A stretch of DNA of 64,000 bases from Streptomyces qinglanensis (GCF_900111245.1 NZ_FOGO01000001.1:248001-312000), one strand, 5' to 3'; positions 8,050 to 16,950 are shown, counted from the stretch's first letter. Notes: a model not told the origin generated them from the letters alone. Numbers and translations are program-made.

Positions 8050-8406
8050 ATGTCAGGTCACGCGCTCGCCAAGGTCACCGCACCCCGCGCCCCGGGGGCC
8101 GCGCACTCCGTCGACCAGGACTGGCGCTTCGCCGAACTGACCGCGCAATGCTGCCTCGACCCCGCCCTCGCGCTGCGCTACGCGGTGGAACCGCGCGGTG
8201 TACTGGCCGAGTTCGGAATCGCCACCGAGGCGGCGACACCCGTCCCCGCCCTGCCCGCCGGGCTGGGCAGCGAGGTGACGATCACCAGCCTCAATCCGCG
8301 CGACACCGTCGGGCACACCACCGACTGCTCGAGCTGGACCTACGCACCGCCGAACGAGCCGGCACCGGCCGCCGTCCCGGTCTCCCCCGCGGCTTCGGCA
8401 CGCTGA
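8050..8406 (+). CDS. Candidate RiPP precursor peptide with nitrile-hydratase-like leader
   Basis: A 118-residue protein encoded 34 bp upstream of a YcaO cyclodehydratase gene. Residues 25-80 (DWRFAELTAQCCLDPALALRY, then AVEPRGVLAEFGI and PAGLGSEVTITSL) follow the pattern of NHLP (nitrile hydratase alpha-like) leader peptides: a helical aspartate-proline segment, a helix ending in GI, then a short valine-rich strand. The C-terminal part holds DCSSWTYAPPN (Cys93, Ser94, Ser95), residues that a cyclodehydratase could turn into azolines, followed by a Pro/Ala-rich tail. ATG at 8050 has GGGAG seven bases upstream. The precursor role is inferred from context and leader pattern; it may instead be a carrier or scaffold peptide. 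Confidence 0.7.
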   Translation: MSGHALAKVTAPRAPGAAHSVDQDWRFAELTAQCCLDPALALRYAVEPRGVLAEFGIATEAATPVPALPAGLGSEVTITSLNPRDTVGHTTDCSSWTYAPPNEPAPAAVPVSPAASAR

Positions 8407-8440
8407 GCCGCACCCGAGCCGACCGAACGGGGGAGACGGA

Positions 8441-10783
8441 ATGGAGACCGGCACCACACCACCGAGACCGGGGTTCCGCAAGCATCTGCGGCCCGCCGTC
8501 GTACCGGGCGACGCCACCTACCTCGTCTCCGAACAGGGGGTCACCGCCGTGGAAGGCGCGGCGATGGCCGCCCTGGCACCGCTGCTGGACGGCAGCCGGG
8601 ACCTGGCCGAGCTGGCCCGGGAGACCCGCGGGGTGCTCTCGCCCGGCCAGCTCGGCAGCATCCTGGGCCAGTTGGCGGAAGCCGACCTGGTCGCCGACTT
8701 CGCCCCGGCGGCCGGGCCGGGCGGCCCGGCCGCCGGGGGTCCCGGGCACTCCGACGCCACCTCCGCGTTCTGGGAGTCCGCCGGACTCGACGGGACGCGG
8801 GCCGACGCCGAACTGTCCGCCGGCCGGGTCCGGCTGCTGACCGTCGGCGGCGACGAGGACCGGCGGGCCGCCCGGGACGCTTTCCGGTCGGCCGGGATCG
8901 CACTGGCCCGGCCGGGCGAGACGACCGCGCACACCCTCACCGTGGTGCTGTGCGAGGACTACCTCTCCCCCGCGCTGGCCGACATCGACGCGGTCCAGCG
9001 CCGCACCGGCCGGCCCTGGCTGCTGGCCAAGCCCTCCGGCGTCCAGCCGTGGCTCGGCCCGATCTTCCAGCCCGGTTCCGGCGCCTGCTGGCACTGCCTG
9101 CACAACCGGCTGCGCCACCACCGCTCCGCACACAGCTATGTGGGCCGCGCGCTGGGCCTCTCGGCGCCGGTCACCCCGCCGCGCGCACACATCACCGCCA
9201 GCCGGGCCAGCGCGCTCCACCTGCTGGCCCTGCAGGCGGCCACCTGGCTGGGCGGCTTCCGGGACAGCCGGCAGTCGTCGGTGTGGACCCTGGACAGCCT
9301 GCGCGGCGAGGGGAGGCACCATCCGGTGGAGCGCCGCCCGCAGTGCCCGGCCTGCGGCGATCCGACGCTGGTCGCGGCCCGGGCACGGCAGCCCGTCGTG
9401 CTCCGCTCCCGCCCCAAGGTGCCCACCGGAGGCGGCCACCGGTCGGTCCCGGCCCGCGAGATGCTGCAGCGCCACGAGCACCTGGTGAGCGAGGTCACCG
9501 GGGTGGTGCGGCTGCTCAACCGCGATCCGCGCTGTCCGGAGGGCCTCAACGCCTTCGTGTCCGGCAGCAATCCGGCACTGCTCGGCGACGGGGTGCACAC
9601 GCTGCGCTCGGCGCTGCGCAGCCACAGCGCCGGAAAGGGCGTCACCGAGCTCGACGCGAAGGTCGGGGCGCTGTGCGAGGCGCTGGAGAGGTACTCCGGT
9701 ACCTTCCAGGGCGACGAGGAGCGGATTCCGGGACGGTACGCGGAGCTGGGTGGCGCCGCGGTGCACCCCAACGCCCTCCAGCTCTACGACGAGCGGCAGT
9801 TCGCCCGGCGGCAGGAGTGGAACGCGCTGCACTCGCCGTTCCAGTTCGTCTGCGACCCGTTCGACGAGAACGCGGTGGTCGACTGGACGCCCGTGTGGTC
9901 GCTGACCGAGCGGCGGCACCGGCTGCTGCCCACCGCGATGCTCTACTTCGCCACCCCGCAGCGGGCCGGTGCCCCGGTGCCGGTGCGGGCCGACTCCAAC
10001 GGCAACGCGGCGGGCAGCAGCCTCGAGGACGCCGTCCTGCAGGGCTTCTACGAACTGGTGGAGCGCGACGCGGTGGCCCTGTGGTGGTACAACCGCACCC
10101 TCCAGCCGCGGGTGGACCCGGAGTCCTTCGGCGAGGAGTGGATCACCCGGATGCGCGCCTCCTACGCGGCGCTCGGCCGGGAGTTCTGGGTGCTGGATGT
10201 GACCTCGGACCTGGGCATCCCCGTAATGTGCGCGGTCTCGCGGCGCACCCGCAGCCCCGGGGCGGGGTGCCAGGACCCCGAAGACCGCGAAGACCGGGAA
10301 GACCGGGAAGACATCGTGTTCGGCTTCGGCTGCCACCCGGACCCGGCCCTGGCGCTGCGCCGGGCGCTGACCGAGATGACGCAGATGCTGCCCGCCGTGC
10401 TGGACACCCGCAACAGCTTCGAGGACCCGGTCTTCCGCGACTGGTGCACCCGGCGCACCCTCGCCGACCAGCCCTATCTGGCACCCGACCCGCAGGCCCG
10501 CACGCTGCGGGCCGGCGACTTCGGCCACACACCCCGCGCCGATCTGCGCGAGGACGTGGCGGACGCGGTCGCGCTGCTGCACCGGCACGGGATGGAGCTG
10601 CTGGTACTGGACCAGACGCGGCCCGACCTGGGTGTCCCGGTGGTGAAGGTGCTGGTGCCGGGACTGCGGCACTTCTGGGCACGCTTCGCACCGGGGAGGC
10701 TCTACGACGTACCGGTCCGGCTCGGACGCCGCGCCGACCCGGTCGACTACGACGGGCTGAACCCCATCCCGGTGTTCGTCTAG
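8441..10783 (+). CDS. Fused TOMM cyclodehydratase: leader-binding/E1-like plus YcaO domain
   Basis: A 780-residue protein that would activate peptide amides with ATP and cyclise Cys/Ser/Thr to azolines (or form thioamides/amidines). The first ~85 residues resemble a RiPP recognition element. Residues ~120-330 are the E1-like (ThiF-type) scaffold with the paired zinc cysteines CWHC and CPAC. The C-terminal YcaO domain shows the ATP-binding blocks AGKGVTELDAKVGALCEALERYSG and DSNGNAAGSSLEDAVLQGFYELVERDA. It ends NPIPVFV, close to the proline-rich C-terminus of azoline-forming YcaOs. No flavin dehydrogenase gene is nearby, so azolines may stay unoxidised. GGGAGA precedes the ATG. Confidence 0.88.
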   Translation: METGTTPPRPGFRKHLRPAVVPGDATYLVSEQGVTAVEGAAMAALAPLLDGSRDLAELARETRGVLSPGQLGSILGQLAEADLVADFAPAAGPGGPAAGGPGHSDATSAFWESAGLDGTRADAELSAGRVRLLTVGGDEDRRAARDAFRSAGIALARPGETTAHTLTVVLCEDYLSPALADIDAVQRRTGRPWLLAKPSGVQPWLGPIFQPGSGACWHCLHNRLRHHRSAHSYVGRALGLSAPVTPPRAHITASRASALHLLALQAATWLGGFRDSRQSSVWTLDSLRGEGRHHPVERRPQCPACGDPTLVAARARQPVVLRSRPKVPTGGGHRSVPAREMLQRHEHLVSEVTGVVRLLNRDPRCPEGLNAFVSGSNPALLGDGVHTLRSALRSHSAGKGVTELDAKVGALCEALERYSGTFQGDEERIPGRYAELGGAAVHPNALQLYDERQFARRQEWNALHSPFQFVCDPFDENAVVDWTPVWSLTERRHRLLPTAMLYFATPQRAGAPVPVRADSNGNAAGSSLEDAVLQGFYELVERDAVALWWYNRTLQPRVDPESFGEEWITRMRASYAALGREFWVLDVTSDLGIPVMCAVSRRTRSPGAGCQDPEDREDREDREDIVFGFGCHPDPALALRRALTEMTQMLPAVLDTRNSFEDPVFRDWCTRRTLADQPYLAPDPQARTLRAGDFGHTPRADLREDVADAVALLHRHGMELLVLDQTRPDLGVPVVKVLVPGLRHFWARFAPGRLYDVPVRLGRRADPVDYDGLNPIPVFV
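10280..10312 (+). repeat. In-frame 9-bp tandem repeat inside the YcaO domain
   Basis: Three and two-thirds copies of GAAGACCGG encode the charged stretch EDREDREDRED just before the strand IVFGFG of the YcaO domain. It looks like a slippage-generated surface loop; nothing suggests a frameshift. Confidence 0.75.
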
Positions 10784-10852
10784 CCGATGGTGGCACCCGA
10801 TCCCCTCGCCTATGCTGTGCACACCTTCGGCGGGGCGAGGGGAGAGCCCGTA

Positions 10853-12220
10853 GTGAGCTCAGGGGGAAACCGAATCTCTTTACATCGGCAACGAAACGGG
10901 ACGCGGCAGCCACTCGCCTACGGGGTCGACGCCGCGATGGCGCCCCGGATCGTGCTGGTGGTCTTCGTCGTCGCCATGGCCGGCATCCTGGGTGCCGCGG
11001 TGCTGCACCTGCTGACCGTCGGCGGTTCGCCGATGCAGATCCTGGTCGGCGCGGCGGCGATCGCGGTGATGTTCTGCACCCAGGTGGCCCGCACCACCCA
11101 GCGGGGCATGCGGCTGCACCGCACCTACCAGTTCTGGGTGCTGGGCGTGCAGATCGTCTGCACTTTCCTGCCGATGCTGCTGATGGGCACGGCCTGGGTC
11201 GGGCTGCCGGGGCTGCTGGCGGGCTCGCTGCTGCTCACCCTGCGGCCGCCCTGGTCCTGGCTGGGAGTCGCCGGATGTGTGGCCAGCGTCCTGGCCGTCA
11301 CCTGGTTCTCGGGCTGGGCGCCGCTGCGGGTGGCCTACAACGGGGTGTCGGCGCTGACGACCTGCGCCGTGGTCTACGGGCTGACCAAGCTGTCCGAGAT
11401 CGTCCTCCAACTGCGGGCGGCACAGCAGGAGATCGCCCGGCTCGCGGTGGAGGAGGAGCGGCTGCGCTTCGCCCGGGACCTGCACGACCTGCTGGGCTAC
11501 AGCCTCTCGGCGATCACCTTGCGCAGCGAGCTGGCGCACCGGCTGGTGGACGCCGATCCGCCGCGCGCCCAGGGCGAGGTGGCGCATGTGCTGGAGATCT
11601 CCCGGCAGGCGCTGGCCGATGTCCGCTCGGTGGCGCGCAGCTACCGCAACATCTCGCTGCCCGCCGAGATCTCCTCGGCCGTCTCGGTCTTCGAGGCCGC
11701 CGGGATCGACGCGGAGGTCGACTCGACGCTGGAGAGCGTCCCGGAGACGGTGGGCACCGTGCTGGCCACGGTGCTGCGGGAAGGCGTCACCAACATCCTG
11801 CGGCACAGCAAGGTGCGCCGCTGCCAGATCACGGTCTGCGGCGACGCGGACTGCGCGGTGCTGCGGTTGGTCAACGACGGAGTCCAGCCGCTCCCCGACC
11901 CGCGGGACCCCACCACGCCGCGCCCGGACGACGAGGGAGGCAGCGGGCTCGGCAATCTGGCCGCGCGGGTGAACGCGATCGGCGGCACGCTGCGGGCCGG
12001 GCTGCGCGAGGACGGCTGCTTCCGGCTGGAGGCGCGCATCCCGCCCCAGGCCGCCGGCCGTCCGGCGAGCCGGGAGGCCGGGCCCGGACGGTTCGCGGAC
12101 CGCGCGCCGGGCGGGCCGCACGGCACCGCCCGGGCGGCGGCCGCCTCCGGCGCGGCTACAGCCAGCCCTGCTCCCGGGCGATCCGCAGGGCGTCCACCCG
12201 GTTTCGGGCCCCCAGCTTGA
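10853..12220 (+). CDS. Two-component sensor histidine kinase (NarL/DesK type)
   Basis: Membrane histidine kinase. Hydrophobic segments between residues ~30 and ~190 give about five or six membrane spans (for example IVLVVFVVAMAGILGAAVLHLL and ILVGAAAIAVMF). The dimerisation motif FARDLHDLLGYSLSAITLRSEL has the phospho-accepting histidine (HisKA_3 family), and the ATPase domain shows REGVTNILRHSKV (N box) and GSGLGNLAARV (G box). GTG at 10853 is preferred because GGGGAGAG precedes it; an in-frame ATG at 10787 also exists. Its 3' end overlaps the convergent response-regulator gene by 65 bp. The C-terminal ~50 residues are low-complexity. Confidence 0.9.
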   Translation: MSSGGNRISLHRQRNGTRQPLAYGVDAAMAPRIVLVVFVVAMAGILGAAVLHLLTVGGSPMQILVGAAAIAVMFCTQVARTTQRGMRLHRTYQFWVLGVQIVCTFLPMLLMGTAWVGLPGLLAGSLLLTLRPPWSWLGVAGCVASVLAVTWFSGWAPLRVAYNGVSALTTCAVVYGLTKLSEIVLQLRAAQQEIARLAVEEERLRFARDLHDLLGYSLSAITLRSELAHRLVDADPPRAQGEVAHVLEISRQALADVRSVARSYRNISLPAEISSAVSVFEAAGIDAEVDSTLESVPETVGTVLATVLREGVTNILRHSKVRRCQITVCGDADCAVLRLVNDGVQPLPDPRDPTTPRPDDEGGSGLGNLAARVNAIGGTLRAGLREDGCFRLEARIPPQAAGRPASREAGPGRFADRAPGGPHGTARAAAASGAATASPAPGRSAGRPPGFGPPA

Positions 12221-12761
12221 TGACGATGGCCGTCAGGTAGTTGCGCACGGTGCCCACGGACAGGAAGAGCCGCCCGGCGATGTCGGCGGCCTCGGCGCCC
12301 TCGGCCGCCAGCCGCAGCACCTCGGTCTCCCGTGAGGTGAGCGGGTTCTCCCGGGCCGACCAGGCGTCCAGAGCGAGTTCGGGGTCGATGACCCGCTCCC
12401 CCGCCCGGATCCGCCGGATGGTGTCGGCCAGCTTGCTCGGCGGCGCGTCTTTGAGCAGGAAGCCCGAGACGTGGGCCTCCAGGGCGCGGCGCAGGTTGCC
12501 GGGCTGACCCAGGCTGGTGAGGATCAGGGTGCGGCAGGCCGGCAGCTTCTCGTGCACCTCGGCGGCCGCGGTCAGCCCGTCCACGCCCGGCAGATCGATG
12601 TCGATGACGGCGACATCGGGACGGTGCGCGAGGACGGTCGGCAGGATGGCGCTGCCGGAGTCGATCTCGGCGACGATCTCGATGTCCTTCTCGATGTCGA
12701 GCAGCGCCACCAGAGCACCGCGCACCATGTGCATGTCCTCGGCGAGCACCACTGAGATCAT
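12156..12761 (-). CDS. NarL/FixJ-family response regulator
   Basis: Response regulator of 201 residues. The receiver domain has the acidic pocket AEDMH, the phospho-acceptor VIDIDLPGVDG, TSLG and the conserved lysine of LLKDA. The C-terminal LuxR-type helix-turn-helix reads LTSRETEVLRLAAEGAEAADIAGRL and LFLSVGTVRNYLTAIVIKLG. It is the natural partner of the adjacent DesK-type kinase, but the two genes face each other and overlap at their ends instead of forming the usual operon. It shares a divergent promoter region with the P450 gene, in which a 7-bp inverted repeat is present. Confidence 0.93.
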   Translation of the reverse strand: MISVVLAEDMHMVRGALVALLDIEKDIEIVAEIDSGSAILPTVLAHRPDVAVIDIDLPGVDGLTAAAEVHEKLPACRTLILTSLGQPGNLRRALEAHVSGFLLKDAPPSKLADTIRRIRAGERVIDPELALDAWSARENPLTSRETEVLRLAAEGAEAADIAGRLFLSVGTVRNYLTAIVIKLGARNRVDALRIAREQGWL

Positions 12762-12841
12762 CGTCGAGTTCCCCCGCGGACTCGGCCGGCCGGACTGGCG
12801 TTAGCGAGGCGAGAATACCGCGCCCCGTCACATGCAGCACC

Positions 12842-12862
12842 GACTCGACCACGATTCGAGTC
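12842..12862. promoter_or_regulatory. Inverted repeat in the response-regulator/P450 divergent region
   Basis: GACTCGA (12842-12848) and TCGAGTC (12856-12862) form a perfect 7-bp dyad with a 7-base spacer, 22 bp before the P450 start and about 80 bp before the regulator start. It is a good candidate operator for the response regulator; direct evidence is absent. Confidence 0.45.
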
Positions 12863-12883
12863 CAGAGTTCAACAGTCCGTCAC

Positions 12884-14119
12884 ATGGTTCCGGATTCCGC
12901 CACACCCCCGTCCGCCCGCCCCTACCCCCCGCCGCGCCGCTCGGCGACCGAGGTCCCCGAGGACTACGCGCTGCTGCGCGCCGAGGAACCCGTCGCCGCC
13001 GTCACGCTCCCCAGCGGCGATCGGGGGCATCTGGTCAGCCGCTACGAGGACGTACGGGCCGTGCTCGCCGACCCCCGCTGCTCGCGGGCCGCGACGGTGG
13101 CACCCGAGGCGCCGAAACTCACGGCCGTCCCGTTCGACGCGGGCGGCCTGTTCACCATGGACCCGCCCGAACACACCCGGCTGCGCGGGCTGGTCGCCCG
13201 CGCCTTCACCCCGCGCCGGGTGGAGCGGATGCGGCCCCGGCTGGAAGAGCTGGCCGGGGAGCTGGCCGACGCCATGGCCGCCGGGGACGGCGCCGAGGGC
13301 GGCTCCACCGACCTGAACGCGGCCTTCGCCTTCCCGTTCCCGATGGCCGTCATCTGCGAGCTGCTGGGGGTGCCCTTCGCGGACCGGGAGCGCTTCCGCA
13401 CCTGGTCCGACGCCGTGCTGTCGCTGACGGCGCATCCGCCGGAGGAGATGCTGCGGCACAAGCAGGCCCTGCTGGCCTACCTGGCGGACCTGGTGGCGGA
13501 CAAGCGGCGCGCTCCCGGCACCGACCTGCTGAGCGCGCTGGTCGGCGTCCGGGACGAGGAGGGCGGGCCCGGCGAGCGGGAACTGCTGGTGCTGGCGATG
13601 ACGTTGCTGGTCGCCGGGCACGAGACGACGGTCGGGGTGCTGGGCACCTCCGTGCTGACCCTGCTGCGGCAGCCGGAGCGGCTCGGCCTGGTGCCGGACG
13701 GGGAGGAGGCGACGGCCGCCCTGGTGGAGGAGCTGCTGCGGCTCAACCCGATCGGGGACGGCGGGCCGCTGCGGGTCACCACCGCGCCGGTGGAGGTGGC
13801 CGGGCGGGTGCTGCCGCCGAACAGTGCGGTGATCGCCTCCGTCTGCTCCGCGAACCGGGACGGCAGCCGGTACACCGACCCGGACCGCTTCGATCCGGAC
13901 CGTACCGGTGATCCGGCCCAGCCGCCGCACCTGGCCTTCGGGCACGGTCCGCACTACTGCCTGGGCGCGCCGCTGGCGCGCGCCGAACTGGCCGTCGCGC
14001 TGCGGGTGCTGGCCGGCCGGTTCCCCGCGCTGCGGCTGGCGGTGCCCGTCGAGGCGGTCACCATGCACCGGGGGCTGCTGGTCAACCGGCTGACGGAGCT
14101 GCCCGTCCGGTGGGACTGA
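12884..14119 (+). CDS. Cytochrome P450
   Basis: Bacterial class I cytochrome P450 of 411 residues, full length. The I-helix oxygen-activation motif is LLVAGHETTVGVLG, the K-helix ExxR is in EELLRLNP, and the haem loop is FGHGPHYCLGAPLARAEL with the thiolate cysteine. MDPPEHTRLRGLVARAFTPRRV is the usual early motif of Streptomyces CYP105/107-like enzymes. It probably hydroxylates or couples the cluster product; the substrate cannot be read from the sequence. No ferredoxin gene is adjacent. It overlaps the 3' end of the convergent DUF4260 gene by 38 bp. Confidence 0.95.
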   Translation: MVPDSATPPSARPYPPPRRSATEVPEDYALLRAEEPVAAVTLPSGDRGHLVSRYEDVRAVLADPRCSRAATVAPEAPKLTAVPFDAGGLFTMDPPEHTRLRGLVARAFTPRRVERMRPRLEELAGELADAMAAGDGAEGGSTDLNAAFAFPFPMAVICELLGVPFADRERFRTWSDAVLSLTAHPPEEMLRHKQALLAYLADLVADKRRAPGTDLLSALVGVRDEEGGPGERELLVLAMTLLVAGHETTVGVLGTSVLTLLRQPERLGLVPDGEEATAALVEELLRLNPIGDGGPLRVTTAPVEVAGRVLPPNSAVIASVCSANRDGSRYTDPDRFDPDRTGDPAQPPHLAFGHGPHYCLGAPLARAELAVALRVLAGRFPALRLAVPVEAVTMHRGLLVNRLTELPVRWD

Positions 14120-14522
14120 GCGCGCTGCGGCGGGGCCCGGCGGGAGCCGGGCCCCGGATCCGGGAGCCGTCGCGGGCCCGCGGGCCGTATCCGAAGGCGC
14201 GGTCGGCGGCGATGTGGGCGAGCCATCCGCAGGCCGCGACCCGCAGCGGACGGCTGTCCAGGGCACGCGCGGTGCCCAGGAGCAGCAGGGGCACGCCGGG
14301 CGAGTGCAGCACGTTGTAGGAGCGCACCGCGTACCGGGGCAGCGGGTCGAACCCGGGGGCCGCGGCGATGCCGTGGAGCAGCGCGACGTCGGGCAGCACC
14401 GCGCAGGTCCACAGCACGCGGCTGCGGGGCCCGCCCAGCCGGACGCCCGTGTACAGTGCCGCGGCCGCGACCGTGCCGCTCAGTATCCGCCCCCGCGGGG
14501 TGCACCACGTCCAGCCGCTCAT
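14082..14522 (-). CDS. DUF4260-family membrane protein
   Basis: Protein of 146 residues matching the small DUF4260 family by pattern: a hydrophobic core with YNVLHSPGVPLLLLGTARAL and WLAHIAADRAFGYG, where the conserved histidines and the D-R-x-x-GYG tail are typical. Two or three membrane spans are likely. The function of the family is unknown. It is the last gene of the long leftward operon; its ATG overlaps the stop of the hydrolase gene (ATGA-type). The C-terminal ~25 residues are low-complexity and overlap the P450 3' end on the other strand. Confidence 0.75.
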   Translation of the reverse strand: MSGWTWCTPRGRILSGTVAAAALYTGVRLGGPRSRVLWTCAVLPDVALLHGIAAAPGFDPLPRYAVRSYNVLHSPGVPLLLLGTARALDSRPLRVAACGWLAHIAADRAFGYGPRARDGSRIRGPAPAGPRRSALSPTGRAAPSAG

Positions 14523-15655
14523 GTCCGCACCCGGCCCCGGCCGCCCCGGCGCAGTCCCGCGATGGCCTCCAGCACGGTCCGGCGCACCGGGTGGACGCCC
14601 AGGCCGCGGAGCGCGGAGCCGAGCAGCAGCGGGCGGATGCGGCCCAGATGGTCCGGGGCCCCGTGCGCGTCGTCGACCACGAGCAGTCTGCAGCGCGCCG
14701 CGGGATCCCGGGTCAGCGCGGCCGCGTCGGCGAGCGGCACGATCTCGTCCCGCAGCGCGGCGACGTAGGTGACCGGGAGGGGCGCGAGGCGGTCCAGTTC
14801 CGGCGGTGCGAGCGCCCAGTCCCGCAGCGCGGGGAGCACGTCCGCGGGCGGGTGCCCCGTCAGCCGGGCGAGGGTGTGCGCTGTCGTCGCCGGGATGCGG
14901 GCCTGCTGCCCGGCGTCCCGGAAGAAGTGCCGTACCGGTGCGCCCACGGTGGAGACGCCGGTGATCCGGGGATCGGTCAGCGCGGCCCGCAGCGCCAGGT
15001 GGCCGCCGAAGCTGAGTGCCACCGCGTGGGTGCGGCCGACGTCCGCGCGGTCGGCGAGGTGGTCGAGCAGGGCGCCGAGCATGGCGGGGGCCGCGGTGTC
15101 GTAGGGCAGGGTGTTCTCCCCCACGCCGGGCAGTTCGGTGACGGCCACGGCGGTGCCCAGCGCGGCGGCGCGGGCCAGCAGCGGGGCCCACTGCTCCTTG
15201 ACCGAGACGATGCCGCCGCACACCAGGATCAGGGGCCGCGGGGCGCTGCGGGAGAGTCCGGCCGTCCAGGCGGTGAACCGGCCCGTGCCGCCGGGCGGTT
15301 GGATCTCCGCCCGGCCGATGTCCGGGCGGGTGGACCGCCAGTGGTCGAAGGAGCTCACGCACAGCCGCTGGGCCCGCTCCCGCGCCGGACCGTCCGGGTG
15401 GGGGAAGCGGGCCAGCGCGTAGTGGCGGACCGCGTCCAGGTGCCGGCCGCGCGCGGCGAGCGCGTCGCCCGCGCGGCTCCAGACGGCGGGCCAGGCGTCG
15501 GGCCCCTCGCCGTGCGCGCTGCGGACGCGGGAGAGGACCGCGCGGCAGCGGTCGGCCGGGATGCCCTGCGCGCGGGCGTGCAGCGGTGCGAGCGCCCGGA
15601 GTTCGGCCAGACCGGGCGGGTCGGTGCATGCTGCGGTACCACGCGTACCACTCAT
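14519..15655 (-). CDS. Alpha/beta hydrolase (FrsA/DUF1100-like)
   Basis: A 378-residue hydrolase. The N-terminal ~140 residues are a helical cap; the hydrolase core begins at PRPLILVCGGIVSVKEQW and has the nucleophile elbow ALSFGGHLALRAAL, a candidate acid at ALRDEIVPLAD and a histidine in VVDDAHGAPDHLG. This layout resembles the FrsA/polyketide-esterase group. In tetronate pathways an alpha/beta hydrolase of the AbyA5 kind eliminates acetate to form the exocyclic alkene; whether this protein does so is unknown, since no AbyA4-type acetyltransferase is seen. The ATG overlaps the monooxygenase stop. Confidence 0.8.
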   Translation of the reverse strand: MSGTRGTAACTDPPGLAELRALAPLHARAQGIPADRCRAVLSRVRSAHGEGPDAWPAVWSRAGDALAARGRHLDAVRHYALARFPHPDGPARERAQRLCVSSFDHWRSTRPDIGRAEIQPPGGTGRFTAWTAGLSRSAPRPLILVCGGIVSVKEQWAPLLARAAALGTAVAVTELPGVGENTLPYDTAAPAMLGALLDHLADRADVGRTHAVALSFGGHLALRAALTDPRITGVSTVGAPVRHFFRDAGQQARIPATTAHTLARLTGHPPADVLPALRDWALAPPELDRLAPLPVTYVAALRDEIVPLADAAALTRDPAARCRLLVVDDAHGAPDHLGRIRPLLLGSALRGLGVHPVRRTVLEAIAGLRRGGRGRVRT

Positions 15656-16950
15656 ACGGATGTCACCTCGCTCGGTGTGGACGGCTGTTCCCGCCGGACG
15701 GCGGGGTGCCGGCCGGGGAAGTAGGCGGGGGCCAGCACCCGGCGGCGCAGCGCGGGGCTCGCGTCCAGCGCGCGGTAGACGGTCCGGCGCAGCGCGGTCG
15801 CGGCGGGCGCGGTGAGGGTGAACATCCGCTCCTGCCGCAGTTGGAGCGCGCGCGAGCGGCCTACGTCCGGCTCCCGGCGCCGCTGGAAGAGGTCGAGGGC
15901 GGTGTGCAGGGCGCGGCCGCGGGCCCGCCGGTCGCGGCCCAGCGCCTCGGCGGCCAGCGGCGCGAGCGCGACCGCGTCGGCCAGCGCATGGTTGACGCCC
16001 TGGCCGAGGACGGGCGAGAGGGTGTGCGCGGCGTCGCCGATCAGGACGACGCCGGGCGCCGACCAGCGCGGCACCTCGGCGGTGAAGATGTCCAGCAGCG
16101 CCGTGTCCGACCACGTCCGCAGGCTGCCGCGGGCCGCTTCCCCGGCCTCCGGGGCCAGTCGGCCGATGCGGGCGCACAGCAGGCCGAGGCCGCCGGCGCG
16201 CAGCGCCCGCAGCCCGCCCTTGGAGATGTTGAGGCCGACCCGGACGGTGCCGTCCGTGCAGGGCAGGAACAGACCGTGGCTGTCCCCGGCGATCCGCACC
16301 CGGTAGACGCGGCGGTCCCAGTCGGCGGGAAAGGGCAGCTTCAACCACACCACGTCGCGCTCCAGCGGCCGGTGCCGCACCCGCTCCTGGAGTCCGCACA
16401 GGCGGCGCACGGCGCTGTGGCGGCCGTCCGCGCCGACGGTGAGCGGCGCCTGGACCCGCACCGTGCCGGTGGGGGTGCGCGCCCGTACGCCGGTCACCGC
16501 CGGGCCCTCGACCAGCAGTCCGACCGCGGTGGCGGGCTCCAGCACCGTGCAGGAGCCCGGCTGCCGGGCGGTCTGTTCGGCGAGTGCCGCCAGCAGGGTG
16601 TCCTGCGGCAGTTCGGCGGGGTGCCGGTAGCGGTAGGGGAAGTCGGCGAACCGCAGGTCGAGCACGCGGCGGCCCGCGTCCTGGATCTCCAGCCGGTCCA
16701 CCCGGTGGGCTGCACCGCGGACCCGCTCCCAGACGCCGAGCCCGGCCAGCAGCCGCACGCCGTCCGGTGAGACGGACTCGCCGCGGAAGGCCGGGCCCGC
16801 GCCGCGGGCGGGGTCGCGCTTCTCCAGCAGGACCACCTCCAGGCCCAGCCGGGTCAGCGCCAGCGCCAGGGCCCGGCCGCCGGGCCCGCCGCCGACCACG
16901 CAGACGTCGGCGCTCAGCGCGCTCCCGTCGGCTGTCGCGTCACTGCGCAC
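15652..16950 (-). CDS. FAD-dependent monooxygenase
   Basis: Flavoprotein hydroxylase of 432 residues in the p-hydroxybenzoate-hydroxylase/geranylgeranyl-reductase superfamily. The N-terminal dinucleotide fold is DVCVVGGGPGGRALALALTRLGLEVVLLEK, and the second FAD motif is GVVLIGDAAHTLSPVLGQGVNHALADAVALA. GTG at 16950 follows GGGGAGGGG. The 5' end overlaps the phosphopantetheinyl transferase gene by 11 bp and the 3' end overlaps the hydrolase gene by four. It is likely a tailoring oxygenase or epoxidase; the substrate is unknown. Confidence 0.9.
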   Translation of the reverse strand: MRSDATADGSALSADVCVVGGGPGGRALALALTRLGLEVVLLEKRDPARGAGPAFRGESVSPDGVRLLAGLGVWERVRGAAHRVDRLEIQDAGRRVLDLRFADFPYRYRHPAELPQDTLLAALAEQTARQPGSCTVLEPATAVGLLVEGPAVTGVRARTPTGTVRVQAPLTVGADGRHSAVRRLCGLQERVRHRPLERDVVWLKLPFPADWDRRVYRVRIAGDSHGLFLPCTDGTVRVGLNISKGGLRALRAGGLGLLCARIGRLAPEAGEAARGSLRTWSDTALLDIFTAEVPRWSAPGVVLIGDAAHTLSPVLGQGVNHALADAVALAPLAAEALGRDRRARGRALHTALDLFQRRREPDVGRSRALQLRQERMFTLTAPAATALRRTVYRALDASPALRRRVLAPAYFPGRHPAVRREQPSTPSEVTSV

